Origin: Streptomyces sp. HUAS MG91
GTDB lineage: Bacteria > Actinomycetota > Actinomycetes > Streptomycetales > Streptomycetaceae
Direction: 5' to 3'
DNA length: 64,000 nucleotides
Assembly (NCBI RefSeq): GCF_040529335.1
Contig: NZ_CP159534.1
Coordinates: forward strand, 3,286,001-3,350,000
This document shows positions 17,011-25,824 of the stretch, one piece after another; within the stretch, counting starts at the first letter, position 1, and each line of letters begins with the position of its first letter. The position numbers and the translations under genes were made by a program. A model generated the notes under the pieces. It was not told the origin of the DNA, made no database searches, and was given only the letters and a program-made list of their open reading frames with translations.

Positions 17011-17815
17011 CCTGCACCACCACCCGCCGGGTCGCCGCCCGCTGCAGGAGCCGGCCCGCCCCGAGCAGCCCGGCCGCCCAGCCCGCCTGGAACAGATAGC
17101 TGCCCAGCGGGCCCCGCCCCGGATGCGTGCCCATCAGCACGTCCGCCGGGACCTGGAGCAGCGCCGACCAGGGCAGCGCCCGGGCCACGTCACCGATCGC
17201 GCCCGGGAACACGTTCAGCGGCAGCAGCATCCCGGAGAAGAACGTGCCGACGATCCCGTACATCTGCACCGCCCCGTTGCCGTCCATGAACCAGAACGCG
17301 GACATCGCCACGAGATAGCGCAGCGCGAAACTCACCACGCAGCCGAGCACCACCGCCACCAGGAACGCCAGCCACCGCACGGGGTCGTGCGGCAGCGCGA
17401 GCGGGAAGGCGAGCGCCCCGACCACCAGCGGCACCACCCCGCGCCCGAGCAGCTGGAACAGCGCCCGCCCCAGGTCGAGGGCGAGCCACCAGCACTGCAG
17501 ATCGACCGGCCGGTACAGGTCGACGGCGATGTCCCCGCTGCGGATCCGCTCCATCAGCTCGGCCTCGACGCCGGACGGCATACCGAGCATCATCACGGCG
17601 AAGAGCGCCTGGCCGATCCAGACGAAGGTGAGCGCCTGCGCCTGGTCGTAGCCGCCGAGATGCGGGCGCTCGTCCCACAGCGCCAGATAGGTGTAGGCAA
17701 TGATCATGCCGAAGACGGTGTTGGTGACGATGCCGGCCGCGGTGGAGGCGCGATACGTGGCGTATCTCCGCAGTCCACTGGCGACGACGGCCGCGTACAA
17801 CCGAAGAGCTCCCAC
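17003..17815 (-). CDS. ABC-2 family transporter permease
   Basis: 270 aa from GTG 17815 (GALRLYAAVVASGLRRYATYR), six helices, including GIVTNTVFGMIIAYTYLALW, FVWIGQALFAVMMLGM and YGIVGTFFSGMLLPLNVFPG. The MERIRSGDIAVDLYRPVDLQ loop between helices 2 and 3 is characteristic of this permease class (partner of the following permease). A longer start at 17857 is possible but has no better ribosome site. First gene of the three-gene exporter operon; divergent from the penicillin-binding protein gene, with ~120 bp between them. Confidence 0.87.
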   Translation of the reverse strand: MGALRLYAAVVASGLRRYATYRASTAAGIVTNTVFGMIIAYTYLALWDERPHLGGYDQAQALTFVWIGQALFAVMMLGMPSGVEAELMERIRSGDIAVDLYRPVDLQCWWLALDLGRALFQLLGRGVVPLVVGALAFPLALPHDPVRWLAFLVAVVLGCVVSFALRYLVAMSAFWFMDGNGAVQMYGIVGTFFSGMLLPLNVFPGAIGDVARALPWSALLQVPADVLMGTHPGRGPLGSYLFQAGWAAGLLGAGRLLQRAATRRVVVQGG

Positions 17816-17935
17816 TGGCGGCAGCCTAGGGCCGGCCGGGCCTCGCCTGCCATGCATTTTTCCAGTGATGTAGGAGGCTTATGTGTCATACGAGGCGTAC
17901 GTGACGTACGACGTGAATCAGGAGTTCCACAGGAC

Positions 17936-20218
17936 ATGAGCAGCGACGGCGAGCCGCCCCCGCAGGACCCCGGCCACGGTCCCGAACCGGACCGGGCCCC
18001 CGCCAAGGGCAAGGGCAAGGCCAAGCGCCCCAAGCGCACCGGCTGGCGGCGACTGATCCCCACGTGGCGGATGGTGCTCGGCACGCTCATCGGCTTCGTC
18101 GTGCTGTGCTGCGGCCTGTTCGCCCTCGGCTACGCCCTCGTGGACATCCCGCCGGCCAACTCCGCGGCGATCGCGCAGAGCAACGTGTACCTGTACGCCA
18201 ACGGCGCGCAGATCGCCCGCGACGGCGACGTCAACCGCGAGAACGTCCAGCTCGCCCAGATCCCCAAGCCGGTCCAGCACGCCGTGCTCGCCGCCGAGGA
18301 CCGGGACTTCTACTCCGAGTCGGCGATCGACCCGAAGGCCATGCTGCGCGCGGCCTGGAACACCCTGCGCGGCCGGGGCAAGCAGTCCGGCTCGACCATC
18401 ACCCAGCAGTACGTGAAGAACTACTACCTCGGCCAGGAGCAGACGGTCTCACGGAAGGTGAAGGAGTTCTTCATCTCCATCAAGCTGGACCGCGAGGCGT
18501 CCAAGGACGAGATCCTCACCGGCTACCTCAACACCAGCTACTTCGGCCGCAACGCGTACGGCATCCAGGCCGCCGCCCAGGCCTACTACGGCGTCGACGT
18601 CGAGGACCTGACGACCGCTCAAGGCGCCTACCTGGCAGCCCTGTTGAACGCCCCGAGCGCCTACGACGTGATCGCGCACCCGGAGAACAAGAGCAGCGCC
18701 GAGGCCCGCTGGAACTACGTGCTCGACGGCATGGTCAAACAGAAGTGGCTCAGCGCCTCCGACCGCCGGAACATGACGTTCCCGATGCCGAAGGAGGCCA
18801 AGGGCGCGGCGGGCATGTCCGGCCAGCGCGGCTACATCGTGCAGGCCGTCAAGGACTACATCACCAGCAACAAGATCCTCGACGAGGACACCCTCGCCAC
18901 CGGCGGCTACCGCATCACCACCACACTCCAGAAGAAGAAGCAGGACGCCTTCGCCGAAGCCGTCGACGACCAGCTGATGTCACAGCTCGACACCTCGGCA
19001 CGCGACGTCGACAAGAACGTACGGGCCGGAGGCGCCGCCATCGACCCCGCCACCGGCAAGGTCGTCGCGATGTACGGCGGCATCGACTACACGAAGCAGT
19101 ACGTCAACAACGCCACCCGCCGCGACTACCAGGTCGGCTCCACCTTCAAGCCGTTCGTCCTCACCTCCGCCGTGGCGAACGCCTCGACGACCCAGGACGG
19201 CCGCGTCATCACGCCCAACACCATCTACGACGGCACCAACAAACGCCCCGTACAGGGCTGGGACGGCGGCTACTACGCGCCCGAGAACGAGGACGGCGTC
19301 TCCTACGGCAACATCACCGTCCGCGCCGCCACCGACAAGTCCGTCAACTCCGTCTACGCCCAGATGGCCGTCGACGTCGGCCCCGCCAAGGCCAAACGGA
19401 CCGCCGTCGACCTCGGCCTGCCGGAGAACACCCCGGACCTCACCGCCTCCCCCTCCATCGCGCTCGGCCCGGCGACCGCCAGCGTCCTCGACATGACCGA
19501 GGCCTACGCGACCCTCGCCAACCACGGCCGGCACGGCACCTACACGATCGTCGCCTCCCTCACCAAGGACGGCGAGAAGGTCGACCTGCCCGAGCAGGAC
19601 ACCCGGCGGGCCGTCAGCCGCGAGGCCGCCGACACCACCACCTCGGTCCTCCAGTCGGTCGTCGACACCGGCACCGGCACCGCCGCCCAGGCCGCCGGCC
19701 GCCCCGCCGCGGGCAAGACCGGCACCGCGGAGGAGGACACCGCCGCCTGGTTCGCGGGCTACACCCCCGACCTCGCCACCGTCGTCTCCGTGATGGGCCA
19801 GGACCCGCAGACCGGCGCCCACACCTCCCTGTACGGGGCCGCGGGCCTGCCCCGCGTCAACGGCGGCGGATTCCCGGCGCAGATCTGGGCCCAGTTCACC
19901 AGGCAGGCACTGGCCGGCACCCCGGCCACCGACTTCGACCTCCAATTGGAGGACGGCGCCGAACAGCCGCCCGCGCCCTCGGTCCCGTCGCCCCCGGCCT
20001 CCTCCGCCCCCGCGTCCGAGGAACCCACCGCCTCCGACGAGCCGACCGGGGAACCCACCGGCGAACCGGCCTCCCCCACGACCGAGTCGCCCCAGTCCCC
20101 CGACGTCCCGCAGACCGACGAACCCGGCCAGGACCAGCCCGACGAGGGCGACGGCAACGTCCTCAATGACCTGACGTCAGCTTCAGACCCACGATCGACA
20201 CGAGCAGCAGTCCGATGA
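17936..20218 (+). CDS. bifunctional class A penicillin-binding protein (transglycosylase/transpeptidase)
   Basis: 760 aa. The cytoplasmic tail is Lys/Pro-rich, followed by one membrane helix MVLGTLIGFVVLCCGLFALGYAL (~43-66). The GT51 glycosyltransferase domain (~85-270) has VLAAEDRDFYSESAID with catalytic Glu, then GSTITQQYVKNYYL. The transpeptidase domain has the active-site S-x-x-K in GSTFKPF (~402), SVN (~469) and KTGT (~593). It polymerises and cross-links peptidoglycan outside the membrane. The C-terminal ~90 residues are a low-complexity Pro/Glu/Ser/Thr/Asp tail. The last 56 bp overlap the convergent guanidinium-exporter gene. ATG 17936 follows CAGGAG by ~11 nt. Confidence 0.92.
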   Translation: MSSDGEPPPQDPGHGPEPDRAPAKGKGKAKRPKRTGWRRLIPTWRMVLGTLIGFVVLCCGLFALGYALVDIPPANSAAIAQSNVYLYANGAQIARDGDVNRENVQLAQIPKPVQHAVLAAEDRDFYSESAIDPKAMLRAAWNTLRGRGKQSGSTITQQYVKNYYLGQEQTVSRKVKEFFISIKLDREASKDEILTGYLNTSYFGRNAYGIQAAAQAYYGVDVEDLTTAQGAYLAALLNAPSAYDVIAHPENKSSAEARWNYVLDGMVKQKWLSASDRRNMTFPMPKEAKGAAGMSGQRGYIVQAVKDYITSNKILDEDTLATGGYRITTTLQKKKQDAFAEAVDDQLMSQLDTSARDVDKNVRAGGAAIDPATGKVVAMYGGIDYTKQYVNNATRRDYQVGSTFKPFVLTSAVANASTTQDGRVITPNTIYDGTNKRPVQGWDGGYYAPENEDGVSYGNITVRAATDKSVNSVYAQMAVDVGPAKAKRTAVDLGLPENTPDLTASPSIALGPATASVLDMTEAYATLANHGRHGTYTIVASLTKDGEKVDLPEQDTRRAVSREAADTTTSVLQSVVDTGTGTAAQAAGRPAAGKTGTAEEDTAAWFAGYTPDLATVVSVMGQDPQTGAHTSLYGAAGLPRVNGGGFPAQIWAQFTRQALAGTPATDFDLQLEDGAEQPPAPSVPSPPASSAPASEEPTASDEPTGEPTGEPASPTTESPQSPDVPQTDEPGQDQPDEGDGNVLNDLTSASDPRSTRAAVR

Positions 20219-20483
20219 AGAAGATCCGCGCGGCCGTCGCCGGCTCCCCCAGCAGCAACATGCCGACGATGGCCGCACCCGCGGCACCGATGCCGACCCA
20301 CACGCCGTACGCCGTACCGATGGGCAGCGACTTCGCGGCGTAGGACAGCAGCATCATGCTCGCGACGATGCCCGCGCCGGTGAACACGCTCGGCCAGAGC
20401 CGCGTGAAACCGTCCGTGTACTTCATACCGATCGACCAGGCGACCTCGAGAAGTCCGGCGACAACGATCAGGATCCAGGCCAT
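20163..20483 (-). CDS. sugE: SMR-family guanidinium exporter (Gdx/SugE-type)
   Basis: 106 aa from ATG 20483. The GGAGGT 8 nt upstream favours this start over the GTG at 20492 that overlaps it. Four helices are clear: WILIVVAGLLEVAWSIGMKY (with the essential Glu of SMR pumps), SVFTGAGIVASMMLLSYAAK, GTAYGVWVGIGAAGAAIVGMLL and ARIFFIGLLLVSIVGLKL. Gdx-type SMR proteins export guanidinium in exchange for protons; SugE was once described as quaternary-ammonium resistance. A guanidine-III riboswitch lies directly upstream, which supports the guanidinium role. Its 3' end overlaps the PBP gene by 56 bp in convergent orientation. Confidence 0.9.
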   Translation of the reverse strand: MAWILIVVAGLLEVAWSIGMKYTDGFTRLWPSVFTGAGIVASMMLLSYAAKSLPIGTAYGVWVGIGAAGAAIVGMLLLGEPATAARIFFIGLLLVSIVGLKLTSGH

Positions 20484-20518
20484 GACAGGCACCTCCGTCA
20501 GTGGTTCTCAACAGGGGT

Positions 20519-20560
20519 GCGTCGTCTTTGCGGATCCCGGTACGGCGCGTCTCGTCGGGT
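20519..20560 (-). ncRNA. guanidine-III riboswitch (mini-ykkC-III / ykkC-III motif)
   Basis: Reading the minus strand from 20560, the sequence ACCCGACGAGACGCGCCGTA is followed by CCGGGATCCGCAAAGACGACGC. This fits the ykkC-III core CCGGACGAGxxGCGCCGUACCCGG...AAGACGGCGC. P1 is CCCG/CGGG. The pseudoknot helix GCGCCGU/ACGACGC pairs with a single C-A mismatch. The conserved GACGAG and AAGACG bulges are intact. It ends about 30 nt before the GGAGGT of the SMR exporter gene. Guanidine binding should expose the ribosome site and turn on export. The match is by eye and strong for both primary sequence and pairing. Confidence 0.82.
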
Positions 20561-20588
20561 ACTCACCAAGGTAGCAAAGGGCACGCAA

Positions 20589-20620
20589 AAGGGGCTGGTG
20601 ACGATGGTCACCAGCCCCTT
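20589..20620 (-). terminator. hairpin terminator of the GroES-like gene
   Basis: Perfect 14-bp stem AAGGGGCTGGTGAC / GTCACCAGCCCCTT with a 4-nt loop, 16 bp beyond the stop at 20637. On the minus strand the 3' arm is followed by TTGCGT. Confidence 0.8.
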
Positions 20621-20636
20621 CACGCAGAGTACGCGG

Positions 20637-20978
20637 CTACAGGTAGAGCCCCGTGGAGTCCTCCGAGCCCTCGAACCGGTCGGCCGCCACCGCGTGCAGG
20701 TCCCGCTCGCGCATCAGCACGTACGCGACACCGCGCACCTCGACCTCCGCCCGGTCCTCCGGGTCGAACAGCACCCGGTCACCCGGCTCCACCGCCCGCA
20801 CGTTCTGCCCGACCGCGACGACCTCGGCCCACGCCAGCCGCTTGCCGACCGCCGCCGTGGCGGGAATCAGGATGCCGCCGCCGCTGCGCCGCTCGCCCTC
20901 GGCGGAGTCCTGCCGCACGAGCACACGGTCGTGCAGCATCCGGATGGGCAACTTGTCGTGCTGGGTCTTCTCGCTCAC
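20637..20978 (-). CDS. GroES-family co-chaperone-like protein
   Basis: 113 aa. The Cpn10 fold is visible: N-terminal PIRMLHDRVLVRQD, the mobile-loop region GERRSGGGILIPATA, and the roof/strand region LAWAEVVAVGQNVRAVEPGDRVLFDPED, ending in a short extra tail (DRFEGSEDSTGLYL). The mobile-loop hydrophobic tripeptide (ILI) that binds GroEL is present. It is not next to a groEL gene, so this is a stand-alone paralogue. It is flanked by a strong terminator and the downstream guanidinium exporter leader. The exact role is not known. Confidence 0.8.
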   Translation of the reverse strand: MSEKTQHDKLPIRMLHDRVLVRQDSAEGERRSGGGILIPATAAVGKRLAWAEVVAVGQNVRAVEPGDRVLFDPEDRAEVEVRGVAYVLMRERDLHAVAADRFEGSEDSTGLYL

Positions 20979-21021
20979 CCGACGAAAATACCTGCCCGGA
21001 CCGGCCCGCGGTGCGGTCGGG

Positions 21022-21357
21022 TCAGCCCTTGCGGCGCCGCGTGCTCAGCGCGAGCAGCCCGACCACGCCCACCACGACCAGCGCGGCGGGCACCAGGCGC
21101 TCCAGACGCGGCGCGCCCTCCTCCGTGACCAGCTGCCCCTTCACATCCGAGACCAGCCGGTTGGCACTGACATAGGCCCGGCCGACCGTGTGGTCCACCT
21201 GGGCGGCGAACTTGGCCTTCGCATCGCCGACGATCGTCTTCGGGTGCACCCGCACCCCGAGCTCGTCGAGCGTCTCGGCCAGGGTCTCGCGGCGCCGCTT
21301 GATGTCCGCTTCGATCTCCGCGGGCGTCCGCGTATCCGGCGTATCCGTGTCCGACAC
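21022..21357 (-). CDS. DUF3618 domain-containing protein
   Basis: 111 aa. The family signature is RTPAEIEADIKRRRETLAETLDELGVRVHPKTIVGDAKAKF (read in two parts, ~10-50), forming a charged helical hairpin. A central helical segment follows, and a single C-terminal membrane helix LVPAALVVVGVVGLLALS (~88-106) ends RRRKG. This is a tail-anchored type of actinobacterial protein with unknown function. It lies between the Bcp gene (divergent) and the GroES-like gene, 43 bp upstream of the latter on the same strand, so they may be cotranscribed. Confidence 0.85.
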   Translation of the reverse strand: MSDTDTPDTRTPAEIEADIKRRRETLAETLDELGVRVHPKTIVGDAKAKFAAQVDHTVGRAYVSANRLVSDVKGQLVTEEGAPRLERLVPAALVVVGVVGLLALSTRRRKG

Positions 21358-21500
21358 CGCGCTGCCTCCGTGGTCGCTGCGTAACTAGCTGTGTGTGTGG
21401 TGATGGACAGTCTGTCAGCTCGCCGCCACGGTTACCCCTCGGCACCCCCATTACGCTCAACGGGAGTCCCCCACCGCGTACCGCGAGGAGAGCGAGCGAC

Positions 21501-21968
21501 ATGAGCGAGCGACTGCAGCCCGGCGACACCGCCCCCGCCTTCACCCTGCCCGACGCCGACGGCAACGAGGTCTCCCTCGCCGACCACAAGGGCCGCAAGA
21601 CCATCGTCTACTTCTACCCGGCCGCACTCACCCCGGGCTGCACCAAGCAGGCCTGCGACTTCACCGACAACCTCGACGTGCTCGCCGAGGCCGGGTACGA
21701 CGTCATCGGCGTCTCCCCCGACAAGCCGGAGAAGCTCGCCAAGTTCCGCGAGAAGGAGCACCTCAAGGTCACCCTCGTCGGCGACCCCGACAAGAAGGTC
21801 CTGGAGGCCTACGGCGCCTTCGGCGAGAAGAAGCTCTACGGCAAGGTCGTCACCGGAGTCATCCGCTCCACGATCGTCGTCGACGAGGACGGCAAGGTCG
21901 AGCGCGCCCTGTACAACGTCAAGGCGACCGGTCACGTGGCGAAGATCATCAAGGATCTCGGCATCTGA
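21501..21968 (+). CDS. bcp: peroxiredoxin, thioredoxin-dependent thiol peroxidase (Bcp/PrxQ)
   Basis: 155 aa, full length for the family. The peroxidatic and resolving cysteines are in YFYPAALTPGCTKQACDF (Cys ~46 and ~51, PrxQ spacing). The usual KKLYGK.. and IRSTIVVDEDGKV.. strands follow. It reduces H2O2 and organic hydroperoxides with thioredoxin in the cytoplasm. The ATG at 21501 follows GAGGAGAG; the longer upstream frame has no ribosome site. It is followed by a canonical hairpin terminator, so monocistronic. Divergent to DUF3618. Confidence 0.95.
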   Translation: MSERLQPGDTAPAFTLPDADGNEVSLADHKGRKTIVYFYPAALTPGCTKQACDFTDNLDVLAEAGYDVIGVSPDKPEKLAKFREKEHLKVTLVGDPDKKVLEAYGAFGEKKLYGKVVTGVIRSTIVVDEDGKVERALYNVKATGHVAKIIKDLGI

Positions 21969-21996
21969 CCCCGACGCGGCGGGTACCCGTGTTGTG

Positions 21997-22028
21997 ACGA
22001 AAGTCCCCTCCACCGGGGACTTTCGTTT
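21997..22028 (+). terminator. intrinsic terminator after bcp
   Basis: 12-bp stem ACGAAAGTCCCC / GGGGACTTTCGT with a 6-nt loop (TCCACC), followed by a short T run. It begins 28 bp after the bcp stop. Confidence 0.8.
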
Positions 22029-22093
22029 GCGACCGCCACGATCGAGCAAGTGATCCCCTGGATAAGTCTGCGTCCAGAGAAGGGATCCACCCC

Positions 22094-23596
22094 ATGACCA
22101 CCGAAACCGAGGAAGGGCAGGCGCCCGACCCGGAGGCGGTCAAGCGTCACCGGGCGCTCTTCCGTGCCGTCAAGCGGCGCAAGAACCCGCCGCTGCGCCG
22201 CACCGACATCACCGTCACCGACGACGCGGCGGTGAAGCGCGCGGTCAAGGCCGCCTCGCTCGGCAACGCCATGGAGTGGTTCGACTTCGGCATCTACTCC
22301 TACCTGGCCGTCACCATCGGCCATGTCTTCTTCCCGTCGGGGAACGACACGATCCAGCTGATCTCGTCGTTCGCGACGTTCGCCGTCTCCTTCCTGGTGC
22401 GACCGCTCGGCGGCATGGTCTTCGGCCCGATGGGTGACAAGATCGGCCGCAAGAAGGTCCTGGCGATGACCATGATCATGATGGCGATCGGCACCTTCGC
22501 CATCGGCCTGATCCCGTCCTACGCCACGATCGGCTTCTGGGCCCCGGTCCTGCTGATCCTCTTCCGACTGGTCCAGGGCTTCTCCACGGGCGGCGAGTAC
22601 GGCGGCGCCTCCACCTTCATCGCCGAGTACGCGCCCGACAAGAAGCGCGGCTTCTTCGGCAGCTTCCTGGAGTTCGGCACCCTCGCCGGATACGTGGGCG
22701 CGGCCGGCCTCGTCACGATCCTCACCTCCGCGCTCGGCAGCGACGGCATGGAGTCCTGGGGCTGGCGCATCCCGTTCCTCGTCGCGGGCCCGATCGGCCT
22801 GGTCGGCCTCTACCTGCGGCTGAAGCTGGACGAGACGCCCGCGTTCCAGAAGCTGGAGGACGCCTCCTCGCACAAGGCGTCCGACGCGGCCTCCTCCGTC
22901 GAGACGACCGCCAAGGGCGACCTCGCGAAGATCTTCCGCGACTACTGGCCGACGCTGGTCCTGTGCATCTGCCTGGTCGGCGCGTACAACATCACCGACT
23001 ACATGCTGCTGTCGTACATGCCGACGTACCTGTCCGACGAGATGGGCTACTCGGAGACCCACGGCCTGCTGATCCTCATCGCGACGATGATCGTCCTGAT
23101 GTGCATCATCAACCAGGTCGGCAAGCTCTCCGACCGCTTCGGCCGCAAGCCCCTCCTCATGACCGGCATGCTCGGCTTCTTCGTCCTGTCGATCCCCTCC
23201 TTCCTCCTGGTCCAGAACGGCGCCCTGTGGGCGGTCTCGCTCGGCATGCTGCTGCTCGGCCTGTCCCTGGTCTGCCTGCTCGGCACGATGTCGGCGGCGC
23301 TCCCGGCACTCTTCCCGACGAACGTCCGCTACGGCTCCCTCTCGGTCGGCTACAACCTCTCCGCGTCGATCTTCGGCGGCACGACCCCGCTGGTCATCAC
23401 CGCCCTGATCGGCCTGACCGGCTCCGACATGATGCCCGCGTACTACTCGATGGCCGCGGCCCTCATCGGCGTCATCGCGGTGGCCTGCATGAAGGAAACG
23501 GCCCAGCAGCCGCTGGCCGGTTCCCCACCGTCGGTGGAGACCGAGGAGGAGGCCGTGGAAATCGTGGAGTCCCAAACCCCGGACCCGAAGTTCTGA
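22094..23596 (+). CDS. MFS transporter, ProP-like metabolite:H+ symporter
   Basis: 500 aa with a ~55-residue charged N-terminal tail, then 12 helices. Family marks: AASLGNAMEWFDFGIYSYLA (helix 1), motif A in FGPMGDKIGRKKVLAMTM, the helix-5 signature RLVQGFSTGGEYGGASTF, the loop DETPAFQKLEDA and GKLSDRFGRKPLL between helices 8-9. This is the MHS branch that imports proline, glycine betaine, citrate or alpha-ketoglutarate, so an osmolyte or organic-acid substrate is likely but not determined. Monocistronic; preceded by the bcp terminator and followed by the tRNA-Leu gene about 130 bp downstream. Confidence 0.9.
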   Translation: MTTETEEGQAPDPEAVKRHRALFRAVKRRKNPPLRRTDITVTDDAAVKRAVKAASLGNAMEWFDFGIYSYLAVTIGHVFFPSGNDTIQLISSFATFAVSFLVRPLGGMVFGPMGDKIGRKKVLAMTMIMMAIGTFAIGLIPSYATIGFWAPVLLILFRLVQGFSTGGEYGGASTFIAEYAPDKKRGFFGSFLEFGTLAGYVGAAGLVTILTSALGSDGMESWGWRIPFLVAGPIGLVGLYLRLKLDETPAFQKLEDASSHKASDAASSVETTAKGDLAKIFRDYWPTLVLCICLVGAYNITDYMLLSYMPTYLSDEMGYSETHGLLILIATMIVLMCIINQVGKLSDRFGRKPLLMTGMLGFFVLSIPSFLLVQNGALWAVSLGMLLLGLSLVCLLGTMSAALPALFPTNVRYGSLSVGYNLSASIFGGTTPLVITALIGLTGSDMMPAYYSMAAALIGVIAVACMKETAQQPLAGSPPSVETEEEAVEIVESQTPDPKF

Positions 23597-23729
23597 CTCC
23601 ACCTGTGTCCGAATTGCCGCGCGCCGACCAGGACTTGCCGTCGCGGAACGGCCGGGCTCCCCTGCCGGGCCGCACGCCCGTAGACTGACGGGGCGGCATA
23701 CGCCAGCCAGGCGCAATGTCCGTTTTGTC

Positions 23730-23813
23730 GCGGTCGTGACGGAATTGGCAGACGTGTCGGGTTTAGGTCCCGGTGGGAGAAATCCCGTGAGGGTTCGAGT
23801 CCCTCCGACCGCA
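23730..23813 (+). tRNA. tRNA-Leu (anticodon UAG)
   Basis: The 84-nt sequence starts GCGGTCG and ends CGACCGC plus discriminator A. Acceptor arms pair fully, the D-arm contains GGCAGAC, the anticodon loop reads TTTAGGT (anticodon TAG), and a long variable arm (CGGTGGGAGAAATCCCG) marks a class II leucine tRNA. The T-arm contains GGTTCGAGTCC. CCA is not encoded. Confidence 0.95.
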
Positions 23814-23820
23814 CACAAGG

Positions 23821-23848
23821 AAGGGCGCTCCCCGAGGGGAGCGCCCTT
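23821..23848 (+). terminator. bidirectional terminator between tRNA-Leu and rdgB
   Basis: 12-bp stem AAGGGCGCTCCC / GGGAGCGCCCTT with loop CGAG, 7 bp after the tRNA and 18 bp from the rdgB stop. It can end transcription from both sides. Confidence 0.75.
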
Positions 23849-23865
23849 CGTCGTACCCCCGGGTT

Positions 23866-24471
23866 TCAGCCCAACAGCTCCCGCACCACCGGTACCAGTG
23901 CCCGGAACGCCTTGCCCCGGTGGGAGATCGCGTTCTTCTCGGTGGGTGTCAGCTCCGCGCAGGTGCGTGTGTCGCCCTCGACCTGGAGGATCGGGTCGTA
24001 GCCGAAGCCGTTCGAGCCCGCCGGGGCGTGGCGGAGGACTCCGCGCAGTTGGCCCTCGACCACGCGCTCCGTGCCGTCGGGCAGGGCGAGGGCGGCCGCG
24101 CAGGCGAAGTGGGCGCCGCGGTGTTCCGGGGAGTCGATGTCGCCGAGCTGGGCCAGGAGCAGGTCCAGGTTCGCCTGGTCGTCGCCGTGCTTGCCGGCCC
24201 AGCGGGCGGAGAAGATGCCGGGGGCGCCGTTGAGGACGTCGACGCAGAGGCCGGAGTCGTCGGCGACGGCGGGCAGGCCGGTGGCCCGGGCGAGGGCGTG
24301 GGCCTTGAGGAGGGCGTTCTCGGCGAAGGTGACGCCGGTCTCGCGGACGTCGGGGACGTCCGGGTAGGCGTCGGCGCCGACCAGCTCGTGGGGCAGGCCG
24401 GCGTCGGCGAGGATGGCGCGGAGTTCGACGATCTTGCCGTTGTTGCGGGTGGCGAGGATGAGGCGGGTCAT
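23866..24471 (-). CDS. rdgB: non-canonical purine NTP pyrophosphatase (HAM1/RdgB)
   Basis: 201 aa, normal length. Signature residues: substrate loop ILATRNNGKIVELRAIL (~5-21), metal/phosphate site PAVADDSGLCVDVLNG (~67-82), the SARWAGK segment, and GFGYDPIL (~154). It hydrolyses dITP, XTP and ITP to monophosphates, keeping deaminated purines out of nucleic acids. It is next to rph, an order common in actinobacteria and proteobacteria. A terminator lies immediately beyond its stop. Confidence 0.95.
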   Translation of the reverse strand: MTRLILATRNNGKIVELRAILADAGLPHELVGADAYPDVPDVRETGVTFAENALLKAHALARATGLPAVADDSGLCVDVLNGAPGIFSARWAGKHGDDQANLDLLLAQLGDIDSPEHRGAHFACAAALALPDGTERVVEGQLRGVLRHAPAGSNGFGYDPILQVEGDTRTCAELTPTEKNAISHRGKAFRALVPVVRELLG

Positions 24472-24493
24472 GCCGTCCAGCCTACGAGCAGTG

Positions 24494-24886
24494 CTACGGC
24501 GTGCAGACCTTGGTCAGTTCGCCCGCGGCGTCGGTGACGGGGGTGACGTCGGGCGTCTCGTCGCCGTTCCTGATCGACGTACGGACGTTGTCGACGGCCT
24601 TGTCGAGGTCGGCGACGGCCTGGGAGACGTCGGCGTTGTCGGTCTTGTCGCCGATGGAGTCGAGGTTGCGGTCGATGGAGGCGAGCGCCTCGTCCGTGCG
24701 CGTCGGGTCGTTCGAGGCGTTCTCCACGGCCTGCTGGAGGTCGGTGACGCTGTCGGCTATGGAGTCGGCGGTCTGGACGCAGTCGAGCGCCTTGTCGACG
24801 GCGGAGCAGCCCACGACGGCCGGGACCGCCGTCAGGGCCACCGCAGCGGCGAAGAGTGCGGTACGACGGTGACGGCGCGCGGCCAT
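24494..24886 (-). CDS. small putative secreted lipoprotein
   Basis: 130 aa. The N-terminus RRHRRTALFAAAVALTAVPAVVGC is a lipoprotein signal with a lipobox (VVGC; Cys ~27). The mature part is acidic, repeat-like and helical, with spaced DxxVxNxS units (LDCVQTADSIADSVTDLQQA, ADLDKAVDNVRTSIRN), and ends in KVCTP. Three cysteines could form one disulfide after lipidation. It lies 22 bp upstream of the rdgB start on the same strand and 120 bp downstream of rph. I do not recognise a family. Confidence 0.75.
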   Translation of the reverse strand: MAARRHRRTALFAAAVALTAVPAVVGCSAVDKALDCVQTADSIADSVTDLQQAVENASNDPTRTDEALASIDRNLDSIGDKTDNADVSQAVADLDKAVDNVRTSIRNGDETPDVTPVTDAAGELTKVCTP

Positions 24887-24914
24887 GGAACGGTCCTCCC
24901 CTGAGGTACGAAAA

Positions 24915-24950
24915 GGGTGGACGGCGGGCCGTGTCGCGTGCCGTCCACCC
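24915..24950 (-). terminator. hairpin terminator after rph
   Basis: 11-bp stem GGGTGGACGGC / GCCGTCCACCC with a 14-nt loop that can pair further, about 55 bp beyond the rph stop on the minus strand. In that direction the last arm is followed by a TTTTCGT tract, which favours an intrinsic terminator. Confidence 0.75.
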
Positions 24951-25005
24951 GTTCGTAGTGACGCAGTCGGTGGCCGTTCGGTTGCCGCTGCGCTTGGGGG
25001 TTTCT

Positions 25006-25746
<741 letters not shown>

Positions 25747-25770
25747 GGGGTCGAGCGTATCCGGTACGGC

Positions 25771-25806
25771 GAAGGCCCCACCCCCGTCAGGAGGGGTGGG
25801 GCCTTC
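25771..25806 (-). terminator. hairpin terminator after nagF
   Basis: Stem GAAGGCCCCACCCC / GGGGTGGGGCCTTC with an 8-nt loop, 18 bp beyond the nagF stop and 24 bp before the rph start codon. It separates the two genes. Confidence 0.8.
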
Positions 25807-25824
25807 AGTCGTTGCTGGGGTCGC

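Noticed and set aside
16799..17935. N-terminal extension of the PBP reading frame
   Set aside because: It runs antisense across the ABC permease genes; the ATG at 17936 begins the cytoplasmic tail and membrane helix expected of a class A PBP.
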